This document shows, one piece after another, positions 55,124 through 64,000 of a stretch of 64,000 nucleotides of DNA. The position numbers and the translations under genes are program-made. A model generated the notes under the pieces. That model saw only the letters and a list, made by a program, of their open reading frames with translations. It was not told the origin of the DNA and made no database searches. The stretch is from Algoriphagus locisalis (lineage in GTDB: Bacteria; Bacteroidota; Bacteroidia; Cytophagales; Cyclobacteriaceae). The DNA is taken from NCBI RefSeq assembly GCF_900116615.1, contig NZ_FPBF01000005.1, positions 367,854 to 431,853 of the forward strand, given 5' to 3'. Each line of letters opens with the position of its first letter. The stretch's first letter is position 1.

Positions 55124-55338
55124 TAATCTTGAGATCTTACACTAAAGGCTGTTTTGTCCATCCTAGGAGGATTGTCAATGTCATATCCATAGGCAATGCT
55201 ATTCAGGTAGCGATGGATTCGAAGCCTTTCCTGCCAAGTTGAATCTTTATACGCTTTTCCATAATTAACATGTTCCGATGCATTCCTTGCATGAAAGGCA
55301 GATCGGTCGAGTTTGTATTTTTTTGGGCTGTCGGACAT
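55123..55338 (-). CDS. Small partner protein of the nucleotidyltransferase
   Basis: A 71-residue basic/aromatic protein (YKLDRSAFHARNASEH, WQERLRIHRYLNSIAYGYD, NPPRMDKTAFSVR). Proteins of this pattern are usually encoded just upstream of a nucleotidyltransferase in Bacteroidota. One-base stop/start overlap with the next gene. Function unknown; antitoxin or targeting partner is possible. Confidence 0.7.
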   Translation of the reverse strand: MSDSPKKYKLDRSAFHARNASEHVNYGKAYKDSTWQERLRIHRYLNSIAYGYDIDNPPRMDKTAFSVRSQD

Positions 55339-55464
55339 ATCATTTTAAAGATAAAAAGTCAATTCGAAAAATCGTATGTATATCACTCCCTATCTCCAAT
55401 CTCTTTTTATGTATTCTTCACGGACTCAAAACATCGGTCACCCGGCAACCCACACCTAACATTC

Positions 55465-56535
55465 TCAAAACTTCACCCCAAATCTCTCCCCTAATTCAGT
55501 CAAATCCTTTACTACTGGATCAAGCAATGGAATTCCATCTTTCATTCTTATAGCTTCCAATTCACGCTCAGGATCACCTGGGATTAATACTTTTTCATTT
55601 CCAGGTGTTGGTTTGGCAGCTCTGAATCGGGTGATCCAATTATCCATATGAGCTTTGAATTCATCAGCAGGCCGGAAAGCATCTACCCGCATAGCTCCGA
55701 AGAAATGGCCAATACCTTCACCGACCGGATTAGGATCTGGCTCTAAGAAAGCAACAAATGGTGGAACCCAAGGGCCGTAATTGGCACCGGAAAGTACTGC
55801 GGAGAAAATATCCACGACCGAACCCAATGCATATCCTTTATGAGAACCATGTTCCCGATCGCCACCGAGCGGAAGTAAAGCTCCACCATCTTTTACGCCA
55901 TTGGCGGAAGTAGTTGGATTTCCTTCTTTGTCCTGCACCCAGCCTGTTGGCGTATCCATTCCTTTTCTTTGAAGAATTTCCAATTTCCCATTCGCAGCAG
56001 TTGTAGTAGCCAAATCCGCAACGAAAGGAGGCTGATCTTTAGCAGGGATTGCAACAGCTATTGGATTTGTTCCGAGAAGTCTTTCCTGAGAAAAAGTAGG
56101 GGCAACCAGTGGGCTTGCATTAGTTAGGGAAATCCCAATCATATCATGAGCTAAAGCTTGCATAGCATGATATCCCGCAATTCCGTAGTGATTCGAGTTT
56201 TTTACAGAGACCCAGCCAGTTCCGGCGATTTTAGCTTTTTCGATAGCAACTTTCATAGCAAAAGGAGCTACCACCAATCCTAAACCTCCATCTCCATCAA
56301 CGACAGCAGTGGAAGGTGTTTCGTGAACTACCCGCACATTTGGCGTAGCATTTATCCTTCCTTTCTCCCACAATCGCACATAACCTGAAAGTCTGGCAAC
56401 TCCATGACTATCTACACCTCGAAGATCTGCTGACAACAATACATCAGCTGCAGTTTTAGCTTGATCTTCCGGGCAGCCTATTTTAGTAAGCATACCCATC
56501 GTAAATGAATGGAGTTGTTCGAATGAATAAGTCAT
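55465..56535 (-). CDS. Ldh family oxidoreductase (malate/L-lactate dehydrogenase type)
   Basis: A 356-residue NAD(P)-dependent dehydrogenase of the Ldh_2 (YlbC/AllD/YiaK) family. ADLRGVDSHGVARLSGYVR, VKNSNHYGIAGYHAMQAL (active-site His) and GSHKGYALGSVVDIFSAVLSG are the hallmark blocks. Substrate among 2-hydroxy acids is not predictable. It is followed by a short motif (GGGTGACCGATG on its strand) shared with the region after ade. Confidence 0.9.
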   Translation of the reverse strand: MTYSFEQLHSFTMGMLTKIGCPEDQAKTAADVLLSADLRGVDSHGVARLSGYVRLWEKGRINATPNVRVVHETPSTAVVDGDGGLGLVVAPFAMKVAIEKAKIAGTGWVSVKNSNHYGIAGYHAMQALAHDMIGISLTNASPLVAPTFSQERLLGTNPIAVAIPAKDQPPFVADLATTTAANGKLEILQRKGMDTPTGWVQDKEGNPTTSANGVKDGGALLPLGGDREHGSHKGYALGSVVDIFSAVLSGANYGPWVPPFVAFLEPDPNPVGEGIGHFFGAMRVDAFRPADEFKAHMDNWITRFRAAKPTPGNEKVLIPGDPERELEAIRMKDGIPLLDPVVKDLTELGERFGVKF

Positions 56536-56602
56536 AGAAAAAAGGGGTTAAGCTGACGAAAAACTGTCAGCCAAATATAAGAAAGGATTTTTTTGTAGCT
56601 GC

Positions 56603-57547
56603 TTAAAGGGCTGTTTGCTCAGGAATAAGCAAGGAAGCTATCGCACCTTCTTTCAGTGCATAGTGTGAGCAAGTGATGAAATCCACTTCGATATAGCGCA
56701 AAATAAACTCAATCAAACTTGATGCTACCACAATCATATCTACCCGCATGGGAATCATCCCGGGAATCAGTAATCGCTCCTCTTTATTTTTCGTCAAAAT
56801 CATGCGATGAATTGCTTCATATTCCTCTATGGGTAGTTCAAAAACATGACGTCCAGTGAGTTTGCACTGAAGCATAGATTCAAAGTAAATATCAGTCAAG
56901 GTGTCAAAAGTCCCTGAAGCTCCAACTAACCCAACTGGCTTGTAGAGTTGGATAGCCTCGATCAGCGGCTGAAGTTTTTCTTCTAAATAACTTTCCAGCT
57001 TATCGATTTCTTCTGGAAGAATAGGGTCGTGGTAGTGAAAAAGCTCTAAAAGACGTTGGCCTCCGATTTCAAAGCTTTGTTTCCAAAGAGATACCTGACT
57101 GTTCCCAATGATAAATTCAACAGACCCACCTCCGATATCCATCATGAGTTCTGTATGTCCATTTAAAGAACCGGATAGTCGGATTCCCTGATAAATCATC
57201 TGGGCTTCCTCTTCGCCAGAGAGAACCTGAATGTTAATTCCAATGGTCTCTTTAACTGTTTTGACAAACTCAGGACCATTTTCCGCATTTCGAACTGCGC
57301 TGGTAGCAAAAGCAAAAACCTGATCTATGTTTTCACCATCGATCAGGTTTTTGAAATGTTTGAGTGTATGAAAAGCTCGTTTTACAGCATCTTCAGCAAG
57401 GTTGTTTTGGTTGATTCCGCCCTTACCCAATTTCACAGGGATTTTCTCCTTGAAAATTGTTTTAAAAGTTACATTATCTAATTCAACCAATAACAAATGA
57501 AATGTATTGGTGCCCATGTCAATTACCGCCGCCTTTCGGGTACTCAT
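56603..57547 (-). CDS. Ppx/GppA family phosphatase
   Basis: A 314-residue ASKHA-fold exopolyphosphatase/pppGpp hydrolase. AVIDMGTNTFHLLLVEL, the EGEEEAxxIYxG-like SGEEEAQMIYQGI, and MDIGGGSVEFIIG are the ATPase-fold loops. It lacks the HD domain of E. coli Ppx, as is usual for the short form. Divergent from the carboxylase gene. Confidence 0.92.
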   Translation of the reverse strand: MSTRKAAVIDMGTNTFHLLLVELDNVTFKTIFKEKIPVKLGKGGINQNNLAEDAVKRAFHTLKHFKNLIDGENIDQVFAFATSAVRNAENGPEFVKTVKETIGINIQVLSGEEEAQMIYQGIRLSGSLNGHTELMMDIGGGSVEFIIGNSQVSLWKQSFEIGGQRLLELFHYHDPILPEEIDKLESYLEEKLQPLIEAIQLYKPVGLVGASGTFDTLTDIYFESMLQCKLTGRHVFELPIEEYEAIHRMILTKNKEERLLIPGMIPMRVDMIVVASSLIEFILRYIEVDFITCSHYALKEGAIASLLIPEQTAL

Positions 57548-57642
57548 ACGCTGCCAATTTTAAAGATGGGCGAATATAGAAAGTTATTTGAAATGAGGTC
57601 TTTCAACATAAATTTAATTACCCGATTTTTTTAAGAAAGTCA

Positions 57643-57689
57643 TTTAACCGCAGAGCTCACAGAGGTTTCACGGAGATTCACAGAGATGG
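57643..57689. repeat. Degenerate CACAGAG-type intergenic repeat
   Basis: In the 330-bp region between ppx/gppA and the carboxylase gene, AACCGCAGAG is followed by several imperfect copies of a 10-12-nt unit (CACAGAG, CACGGAG, CACAGAG). A related start, TTTAACCGCAAAG, occurs at 29345-29357. Apart from this and the promoter at 57849 nothing was recognised in the region. Confidence 0.5.
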
Positions 57690-57848
57690 CTATAACCTAC
57701 AGTAGGTGTGGTGGTGAAAGCTTCATGACTACATACGCTTGTTTTTTTACAGATGGATTTTTCTGGCTGCCTTTTACCACTTACTTTTTACGATAGCGAC
57801 AGAGACATACATTCCCTCGCATTCTTTTCCATACCTGACAAAGCCTGC

Positions 57849-57856
57849 TATATTTG
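57849..57856 (+). promoter_or_regulatory. -7 promoter element of the carboxylase gene
   Basis: TATATTTG is a full TAnnTTTG match. It covers the possible TTG start at 57854 and so sets the true start at the ATG 57878. Confidence 0.65.
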
Positions 57857-57877
57857 AGCAAGTCTAAAAACTATACT

Positions 57878-59461
57878 ATGAGCAATCAGGATAAACCCAA
57901 TTATAACTTACCAGGAAAAGAAGGAAAGATTGAGGTGCTGAAAAAGAAAAATGCTGAAGCATTACTTGGTGGAGGTGAAAAGCGAATTGCTTCTCAACAC
58001 AAAAAAGGTAAACTCACTGCCCGCGAGCGGGTAGAATTACTGATGGACGAAGGCAGCTTTCAGGAAATTGACAAGTTTGTAATGCATCGTGCAAAGGATT
58101 TTGGCCTGGACAAAGAACATTACCTTGGTGATGGTGTGATTACTGGATATGGAGAAGTAAATGGTCGTTTGGTTTATGTTTTTTCGCAGGATTTCACAGT
58201 TTTTGGAGGTTCACTATCTGAAACTCATGCAGAGAAAATCTGCAAAATCATGGATATGGCTATGAAAAATGGCGCGCCAGTGATCGGGTTGAATGATTCT
58301 GGAGGAGCGAGAATACAAGAAGGAGTTAACTCACTCGGTGGTTATGCCGATATTTTTTACAGAAATACCCTTGCCTCAGGAGTCGTACCGCAAATTTCCG
58401 CGATCATGGGGCCTTGTGCTGGAGGTGCAGTTTATTCCCCAGCTATCACCGACTTTATATTGATGGTGGAAAACACCTCCTACATGTTTGTCACTGGTCC
58501 TAATGTGGTGAAAACTGTGACTCAGGAAAATGTTACGGCCGAGGAACTTGGTGGAGCGTCTGCACATAGTACTAAGAGTGGTGTGACTCATTTCGCTTGC
58601 GCAAATGAATTGGAATGCATCCAGCATATCAAAAAAATCTTGAGTTATATGCCTCAGAATTGTGAGGAAATTGCCCCGGTTTATCCATATGAGCTATTGG
58701 AAGATGAAAGCCGAAAAGATTTGGATAGCTTGATTCCAGATAACCCAAATCAACCGTATGATATCCGTGATGCTGTCAAAGGGATTGTGGATGAGGATTC
58801 TTTTTTAGAGGTGCATGAAAACTTTGCAGACAATATTGTTGTTGGCTACGCAAGGATTGCGGGTAGAAGTATAGGTGTAGTTGGAAATCAGCCACAATCA
58901 ATGGCAGGTGTCTTAGATAACGATGCATCGGTGAAAGCTGCTCGCTTTGTGAGGACTTGTGATAGTTTTAATGTGCCAATACTGGTTTTGGTGGATGTAC
59001 CGGGCTTCTTGCCAGGAACAGATCAAGAATGGAATGGGATTATCACAAATGGTGCAAAATTACTTTATGCATTTTCAGAGGCGACAGTTCCTAGAATAAC
59101 TGTGATCACGAGGAAAGCCTATGGTGGAGCCTATGATGTGATGAATTCCAAGCATATCGGAGCGGATCTGAATTTTGCCTGGCCAACAGCAGAAATCGCT
59201 GTGATGGGAGCAAAAGGAGCTTCCGAGATTATTTTCAAAAAAGAAATTGCGGAAGCGGAAGATCCCGAGGCTAAGCTTCAGGAAAAAGTAGGTGAATACA
59301 CCGCTAAATTTGCCAATCCATATCGTGCTGCACACAGAGGCTTTATTGACGAAGTTATTATGCCATCTGAGACCCGCATCAAATTAATTAAGGCATTCAA
59401 AATGCTGGAAAACAAAGTGGATAAGATACCAAGGAAGAAACATGGGAATATTCCGCTGTAA
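57878..59461 (+). CDS. Acyl-CoA carboxylase, beta (carboxyltransferase) subunit
   Basis: A 527-residue carboxyltransferase that moves CO2 from biotin to an acyl-CoA, most likely propionyl-Co[60 protein letters not shown] and [19 protein letters not shown] are the PccB-type landmarks. The alpha subunit with biotin carboxylase is not in the window. Start chosen from the promoter at 57849-57856. Confidence 0.92.
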   Translation: MSNQDKPNYNLPGKEGKIEVLKKKNAEALLGGGEKRIASQHKKGKLTARERVELLMDEGSFQEIDKFVMHRAKDFGLDKEHYLGDGVITGYGEVNGRLVYVFSQDFTVFGGSLSETHAEKICKIMDMAMKNGAPVIGLNDSGGARIQEGVNSLGGYADIFYRNTLASGVVPQISAIMGPCAGGAVYSPAITDFILMVENTSYMFVTGPNVVKTVTQENVTAEELGGASAHSTKSGVTHFACANELECIQHIKKILSYMPQNCEEIAPVYPYELLEDESRKDLDSLIPDNPNQPYDIRDAVKGIVDEDSFLEVHENFADNIVVGYARIAGRSIGVVGNQPQSMAGVLDNDASVKAARFVRTCDSFNVPILVLVDVPGFLPGTDQEWNGIITNGAKLLYAFSEATVPRITVITRKAYGGAYDVMNSKHIGADLNFAWPTAEIAVMGAKGASEIIFKKEIAEAEDPEAKLQEKVGEYTAKFANPYRAAHRGFIDEVIMPSETRIKLIKAFKMLENKVDKIPRKKHGNIPL

Positions 59462-59496
59462 TAAATTCAATTATCAATTTTCAAATACAATTTTCA

Positions 59497-60561
59497 ATGG
59501 ATTCGAATACCTTTTTATATAATTACCTCAACAACGCCTCTCCAACCGGCTTTGAAGCATCAGGTCAGCAGATCTGGCTGGATTATATCAAACCTTTTGC
59601 AGATGATTATTTCACCGACAACTATGGAACGGCTGTAGCGGTCATCAATCCGAAAGCAGAATACAAAGTGGTGATCGAAGCGCACGCGGATGAGATCAGC
59701 TGGTTTGTGAATTACATCAAAGACGATGGGTATATCTATGTGCGTCGCAATGGTGGCTCGGACCACATGATCGCACCATCCATGCGAGTTAATATTCATA
59801 CAGATAAGGGAATTCTACCAGGAGTATTTGGTTGGCCAGCAATTCATGTGAGAAAAGAAGGCAAAGAAGATGCACCTACTTTGGACAACATCTTCATTGA
59901 CGTAGGAGCGAGATCCAAAGAAGAAGTGGAGGAAATGGGAATTCACGTAGGCTGTGTTATCACCTTCAAGGATGAATTGACCGAGCTGAATGGTAAGTTC
60001 TACTCTGGAAGAGCATTGGATAATAGAATCGGCGGATACATGATCGCCCAGGTTGCCAAGAGGATCAAAGAAAATAAGAAGAAACTTCCTTTTGGACTCT
60101 ATATAGTAAACGCAGTACAAGAAGAAATTGGGCTTCGTGGAGCACAGATGATTGCTGCTAACATCAAGCCTAATGCGGCTATTATCACAGATGTTTGTCA
60201 CGATACAACAGCGCCTCTATATAATAAGGTGACTAGTGGGGATTTTACTGCGGGCAAAGGGCCTGTTTTACCAGTCGGCGCTTCAGTTCATAAGAAGTTA
60301 CTTGATTTGATTATTGCGACAGCGAAAAAGAATGACATTCCTTTTCAAAGAGCTGCCGCATCTAGAGGCACCGGTACAGATACAGATGCTTTTGCATACT
60401 CAAATGAAGGAGTGCCATCGGCATTGATTTCTCTTCCTTTGAAATACATGCATACTACCGTAGAAACTGCCAGCAAAGATGATATAGAGCAAGTCATCAA
60501 TTTGATGTATGAGTTCTTGATAGACTTTGATCCTACTTTTGACTTCAGGTATATAAAATAA
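59497..60561 (+). CDS. M42 family metallopeptidase
   Basis: A 354-residue di-metal aminopeptidase of the tetrahedral TET/FrvX type. Metal and catalytic residues are in VIEAHADEISWFV, GRALDNRIGGYMI (bridging Asp), NAVQEEIGLRGAQ (catalytic Glu pair), ITDVCHDT and KYMHTTVETASKDD. Cytoplasmic, no signal peptide. It follows the carboxylase gene by 35 bp. Confidence 0.92.
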   Translation: MDSNTFLYNYLNNASPTGFEASGQQIWLDYIKPFADDYFTDNYGTAVAVINPKAEYKVVIEAHADEISWFVNYIKDDGYIYVRRNGGSDHMIAPSMRVNIHTDKGILPGVFGWPAIHVRKEGKEDAPTLDNIFIDVGARSKEEVEEMGIHVGCVITFKDELTELNGKFYSGRALDNRIGGYMIAQVAKRIKENKKKLPFGLYIVNAVQEEIGLRGAQMIAANIKPNAAIITDVCHDTTAPLYNKVTSGDFTAGKGPVLPVGASVHKKLLDLIIATAKKNDIPFQRAAASRGTGTDTDAFAYSNEGVPSALISLPLKYMHTTVETASKDDIEQVINLMYEFLIDFDPTFDFRYIK

Positions 60562-60612
60562 GTCCACAGTCCGCAGTCCACAGCTGTGGTCCGTCGACCG
60601 TCGACAGTTGAC
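60561..60612. repeat. Palindromic intergenic repeat
   Basis: AGTCCACAGTCCGC followed by AGTCCACA is a direct repeat; CCACAGCTGTGG at 60578-60589 is a perfect 12-bp palindrome; two GTCGAC sites follow. This dense dyad array lies in the 56-bp gap before the BtuF-like gene. Confidence 0.6.
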
Positions 60613-60617
60613 CAAAA

Positions 60618-61376
60618 ATGCAGTTCACCGACCAGCTCAAGCGTAGCGTTTCACTTCCTTCACCTCCCCAGCGGATTATTTCGCTCGTTCCTTCACAGAC
60701 AGAGCTATTAGTAGATTTGGGTTTGGAAGAAAGGTTAGTAGGAGTCACAAAATTCTGTGTGCATCCCGAAGGTCTTCGGAAATTAAAAACTATTGTTGGC
60801 GGAACGAAGAACTACCGAATGGATGTCATTGATTCTTTGAAACCAGATTTGATTATTGGCAACAAGGAGGAAAATGAGCAGGAAGGGATCGAAGCCTTGA
60901 TGGGGAAGTACCCGCTTTGGATGAGTGACATCTATAATTTGGAAGATAGCTTGGAAATGGTAGCGTCTTTGGGCGAAATGCTTGGAGCAAAAGCAAAATC
61001 TGAGCAACTCATCAAGCAGCTATCAAAAGACTTTGCTAACCCACTTGCCAAGAAAGGCAAGGCTGTTTATCTTATATGGAAGGATCCTATCATGGTAGCA
61101 GGAGCTGAGACCTTTATAAATGAAATGTTGGGTTTTGCTGGATATGAGAATCTGATCCGGACCTCGCGATACCCGCAGCTTTCTGAAAATGAATTGGTTG
61201 AGTTGAATCCTGAACACCTATTACTCAGTTCAGAGCCGTTTCCATTCAAGGAAAATCATATTGAGTATTACCATTCACTTTTGCCAAAAGCTAAAATCAG
61301 ACTAGTGGATGGAGAAATCTTCTCTTGGTATGGTAGTAGGCTGTTAAAAGCAAAAGCATATTGCGAAAGCTTATAA
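60618..61376 (+). CDS. BtuF-like helical-backbone metal-receptor protein without signal peptide
   Basis: A 252-residue protein of the periplasmic-binding class III fold (BtuF/FecB-like): RIISLVPSQTELLVDLGLEER, GGTKNYRMDVIDSLKPDLII and a C-terminal LNPEHLLLSSEPFPFKE. Relatives bind cobalamin, haem or siderophores. This one starts directly with the binding domain and shows no Sec or lipoprotein signal, and no TonB, permease or ATPase genes adjoin, so it may be cytoplasmic. No start further upstream adds a signal peptide. Confidence 0.85.
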   Translation: MQFTDQLKRSVSLPSPPQRIISLVPSQTELLVDLGLEERLVGVTKFCVHPEGLRKLKTIVGGTKNYRMDVIDSLKPDLIIGNKEENEQEGIEALMGKYPLWMSDIYNLEDSLEMVASLGEMLGAKAKSEQLIKQLSKDFANPLAKKGKAVYLIWKDPIMVAGAETFINEMLGFAGYENLIRTSRYPQLSENELVELNPEHLLLSSEPFPFKENHIEYYHSLLPKAKIRLVDGEIFSWYGSRLLKAKAYCESL

Positions 61377-61498
61377 GCTTCAACTAGTGAGGACAGGCTC
61401 ATGAATTTACCGCTCATGAAAAAATATAATTAGCTAAAGGACTTTATTAAAAAAATCAATTAACTTTTGACTTTAATTAGTTTGTAATTAATAGTACT

Positions 61499-62263
61499 AT
61501 GAAAAATACCAAATATGCCTGGGTCGCTTTAGTTGCCATAGCTTGGTCATGTGGGCCAAAACCAGCAGAAGATTCTGTTACGGAAACAGTTGTTGAAGAA
61601 GTATTAGTGGCAGAGAATTCTCTTACAGAAGAGGAAAAGGCTGATGGCTGGATGCTACTTTTCGACGGAACTAATACCGATGGGTGGAGAGCTTTCAATG
61701 GGGATAGCTTTCCTTCAGATGGCTGGACGGTCGAAGAAGGTGCTTTGAAAGCATTGGGTAAAGGAGGAGATATCGGAGGGGATATCGTATTTGGTCCAGT
61801 GGAATTTGAGCAATTTGTCATGGAATGGTCCTGGAAAATCTCTCCGGGAGGAAATAGCGGAGTATTGTATCACGTAGTGGAAGACCCAAAATATGAAGCT
61901 CCTTATGAAACAGGACCTGAGTATCAGATGATCGATCAGTTGGGTTTTGCGGAACCTTTGGAGAAATGGCAATCAATTGGCGCGGATTATGCAATGACCG
62001 AGCCTGATTATGAAGGAGCTGTAAAACCTGCAGGTGAATGGAATACTTCAAAGATCATTTTCTCAGAAGAAGGATCCAGCTATTATTTGAATGGAAAGAA
62101 GACCGTAGAGTTTGTTCCTTATTCAGAAGAATGGACTGCTGCACGTAATTCAGGTAAGTGGAATGATTATCCTGATTATGCCATTGCGAAGTCGGGATTG
62201 ATTTCTCTACAGGATCACGGGGCTGTGACTTGGTTCAAAAACATTAAAATTAAAAAACTATGA
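61499..62263 (+). CDS. DUF1080 lipoprotein
   Basis: A 254-residue DUF1080 (3-keto-disaccharide hydrolase family) protein. The N-terminus KYAWVALVAIAWSCG is a lipoprotein signal with cysteine C18; an acidic linker (about 22-50) follows. Domain marks are WMLLFDGTNTDGWRAF, SPGGNSGVLYHVVED and LISLQDHGAVTWFKNIKIK. It overlaps the next DUF1080 gene by 4 bp (ATGA), so the two are coupled. Confidence 0.9.
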   Translation: MKNTKYAWVALVAIAWSCGPKPAEDSVTETVVEEVLVAENSLTEEEKADGWMLLFDGTNTDGWRAFNGDSFPSDGWTVEEGALKALGKGGDIGGDIVFGPVEFEQFVMEWSWKISPGGNSGVLYHVVEDPKYEAPYETGPEYQMIDQLGFAEPLEKWQSIGADYAMTEPDYEGAVKPAGEWNTSKIIFSEEGSSYYLNGKKTVEFVPYSEEWTAARNSGKWNDYPDYAIAKSGLISLQDHGAVTWFKNIKIKKL

Positions 62264-62856
62264 AGAAGGTATTAGTGGCGATGCTATTAGTAGCATCTGT
62301 GAATTTTGCGCATGCTCAGAAGAAAGTAAAACTCTTTAATGGAGAAGATCTTTCAGGTTGGACTATCTATGGTACTGAAAAGTGGTATGTAGAAGATGGA
62401 TTGCTGATTTCTGAAAGTGGACCGGATAAAGGATATGGTTATTTAGGCACAGACGAGAATTTTGATGACTTCGAAATCACCTTGGAATTCAAGCAAGAGG
62501 CTAATGGTAATTCTGGTGTTTTTATCAGATCAACTGTAGATGGAACAAAAGTTTCAGGATGGCAAGTAGAGGTTGCTCCTCCAGGCCATGATACTGGCGG
62601 GATCTATGAATCCTATGGTAGAGGTTGGTTAGTGAAGCCGGATCCAGAAAAAGACAAGTATTTGAAGTTCGGTGAATGGAACAAAATGAAGATCGTGGTA
62701 AAAGGTGATAACGTTACTTCTTACTTGAATGGACATGAAATGGTGAACTTCACTGATGCTAAAATAGGCGAAGGAAAAGGTGGTATCTGTCTTCAGATCC
62801 ATGATGGTGGAGGAATAAAAGTCTATTGGCGAAATATTGTTTTGAAAAAGCTATAA
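62260..62856 (+). CDS. Secreted DUF1080 protein, second of a tandem pair
   Basis: A 198-residue DUF1080 protein with a Sec signal peptide (MKKVLVAMLLVASVNFAHAQ). KKVKLFNGEDLSGWTIYG, EANGNSGVFIRSTVDG and ICLQIHDGGGIKVYWRNI mark the fold. It is the smaller, non-lipidated partner of the preceding gene (4-bp overlap) and ends before a terminator. Confidence 0.9.
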   Translation: MKKVLVAMLLVASVNFAHAQKKVKLFNGEDLSGWTIYGTEKWYVEDGLLISESGPDKGYGYLGTDENFDDFEITLEFKQEANGNSGVFIRSTVDGTKVSGWQVEVAPPGHDTGGIYESYGRGWLVKPDPEKDKYLKFGEWNKMKIVVKGDNVTSYLNGHEMVNFTDAKIGEGKGGICLQIHDGGGIKVYWRNIVLKKL

Positions 62857-62876
62857 AAACCCAAAAGGATTAGATT

Positions 62877-62915
62877 AAATGCCCTGATGATTCAATTGTC
62901 AGGGCATTTTTATTT
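62877..62915 (+). terminator. Terminator of the DUF1080 pair
   Basis: AAATGCCCTGA pairs perfectly with TCAGGGCATTT (11 bp) around an 11-nt loop, followed by TTATTTT. Confidence 0.85.
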
Positions 62916-62981
62916 TGTAAAACTTTTCCCTGTCGTTATCAGCTGTTTATGTCAAAGCGAGTTAAAACTCTAAGAAATCTA

Positions 62982-63011
62982 TTGCCCATAAAATAAAATC
63001 CCTGATATTTG
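62982..63011 (+). promoter_or_regulatory. rrn P1: rRNA operon promoter P1
   Basis: TTG (62982-62984), 19-bp spacer, GATATTTG (63004-63011; one mismatch to TAnnTTTG), followed by CACTCCC as in P3. Confidence 0.6.
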
Positions 63012-63128
63012 CACTCCCAAACGACGCAGACGGTGTCAGGGCAGGAGCGGAGAGCGGCTCTACAAAGGTTTGAAAAGAGAAAAGGAAATTAATTTAGCTG
63101 CGGGGCTAGGAAGTCAAAAGAGAGTTCT

Positions 63129-63136
63129 TACCTTTG
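63129..63136 (+). promoter_or_regulatory. rrn P2: rRNA operon promoter P2
   Basis: TACCTTTG followed by CGCACCC. No TTG at the usual distance, so it is the weakest-supported of the three. Confidence 0.55.
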
Positions 63137-63216
63137 CGCACCCATCTGAAGAGAGGGGGATAAAGCATCGAGGGATTAGCCTTCGAAAACTTTCAGAATT
63201 ATTTTCACAAAGGTTG

Positions 63217-63246
63217 TTGCGGGATAAAAAATAACGCTTACCTTTG
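63217..63246 (+). promoter_or_regulatory. rrn P3: rRNA operon promoter P3
   Basis: TTG (63217-63219), 19-bp spacer, TACCTTTG (63239-63246), then CACTCCC. Full consensus match, about 200 nt before the mature 16S rRNA. A short CCCTTC/GAAGGG hairpin lies at the presumed start of the transcript. Confidence 0.75.
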
Positions 63247-63332
63247 CACTCCCTTCAGCAAGGAAGGGAAAAAAACGGAGCGGAAATCGAAAGATTGAGG
63301 CAGCCGGCCAGAACCACAAATGCGTGGTACTA

Positions 63333-63344
63333 AGTTCTTTGAAG
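63333..63344 (+). promoter_or_regulatory. boxA-like antitermination element
   Basis: AGTTCTTTGAAG in the rRNA leader resembles the boxA sequence (TGCTCTTTnA) at which Nus factors assemble on rRNA transcripts. Position between P3 and 16S fits. Confidence 0.5.
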
Positions 63345-63446
63345 TGATGTAAGACGAAAAAAATAGTAACCTGAGAACAGACAGGGAGACGTTCATAAGA
63401 TTTGCTTCGTGCGGTTTCATGGACAGTGTATAAATAATGATAATTT

Positions 63447-64000
<554 letters not shown>

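Noticed and set aside
57854..57877. TTG start for the carboxylase gene
   Set aside because: It lies inside the TATATTTG promoter element, so it would not be in the mRNA.

Overview
This window looks like a chromosomal segment of a Bacteroidota bacterium of the Cytophagales, close to Algoriphagus and other Cyclobacteriaceae. The evidence is the partial 16S rRNA at the right edge, promoters of the Bacteroidota type (TAnnTTTG, sometimes with an upstream TTG), few Shine-Dalgarno sequences, a Na+-pumping NQR operon and several families typical of the phylum (DUF1080, BF3999-type propeller, DUF4143 ATPases). Base and codon use look even. No prophage, insertion sequence, CRISPR array or tRNA was recognised.

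Layout. 1-5.8 kb: obg (5' truncated), grpE-dnaJ, a secreted protein and a NatAB-like ABC exporter. 5.9-11.1 kb: dps, an orphan histidine kinase, prfC and a DUF4143 ATPase followed by a second, diverged copy of the prfC 3' end. 11.1-16 kb: a propeller-like protein with a probable frameshift, a small membrane protein, adenine deaminase, cmk-ispH. 16.1-20.8 kb: nqrABCDE, closed by a terminator with no nqrF. 20.9-33.1 kb: DUF1080, DUF502, mnmH-selD (selenouridine in tRNA), trxA, a dnaE carrying an N-terminal proofreading domain, a second DUF4143 ATPase with operator-like tandem repeats, and an overlapping glycosyltransferase/sigma factor/rsmG set. 33.2-37.8 kb: tgt-lptG-DMT exporter, a MazF/ribbon-helix-helix pair, ispE.

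38.1-49.7 kb is the main system: a nine-gene branched-chain amino acid operon, ilvD-ilvB-ilvN-ilvC-leuA-leuC-leuD-(second leuA-like)-leuB. Its leader holds a good promoter, a 16-codon peptide with 11 Ile/Leu/Val residues, and three mutually exclusive RNA segments that make either an antiterminator or an intrinsic terminator. This is a compact ribosome-controlled attenuator and the strongest finding here.

49.7-57.6 kb is accessory in character: a DUF2442/DUF4160 pair, truA, a GNAT enzyme, a Tat-type Gfo/Idh/MocA oxidoreductase, a nucleotidyltransferase with a small partner, an Ldh-type dehydrogenase and Ppx/GppA. 57.8-62.9 kb holds an acyl-CoA carboxylase beta subunit, an M42 peptidase, a BtuF-like protein with no signal peptide, and two translationally coupled DUF1080 proteins. 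62.9-64 kb is an rRNA operon leader with three candidate promoters, a boxA-like element and the first ~550 bases of 16S rRNA.

Two universal proteins lack conserved zinc ligands: DnaJ has lost the motif 1/4 zinc site and Tgt has lost its three cysteines. All functions are assigned by reading motifs; no database search was run.
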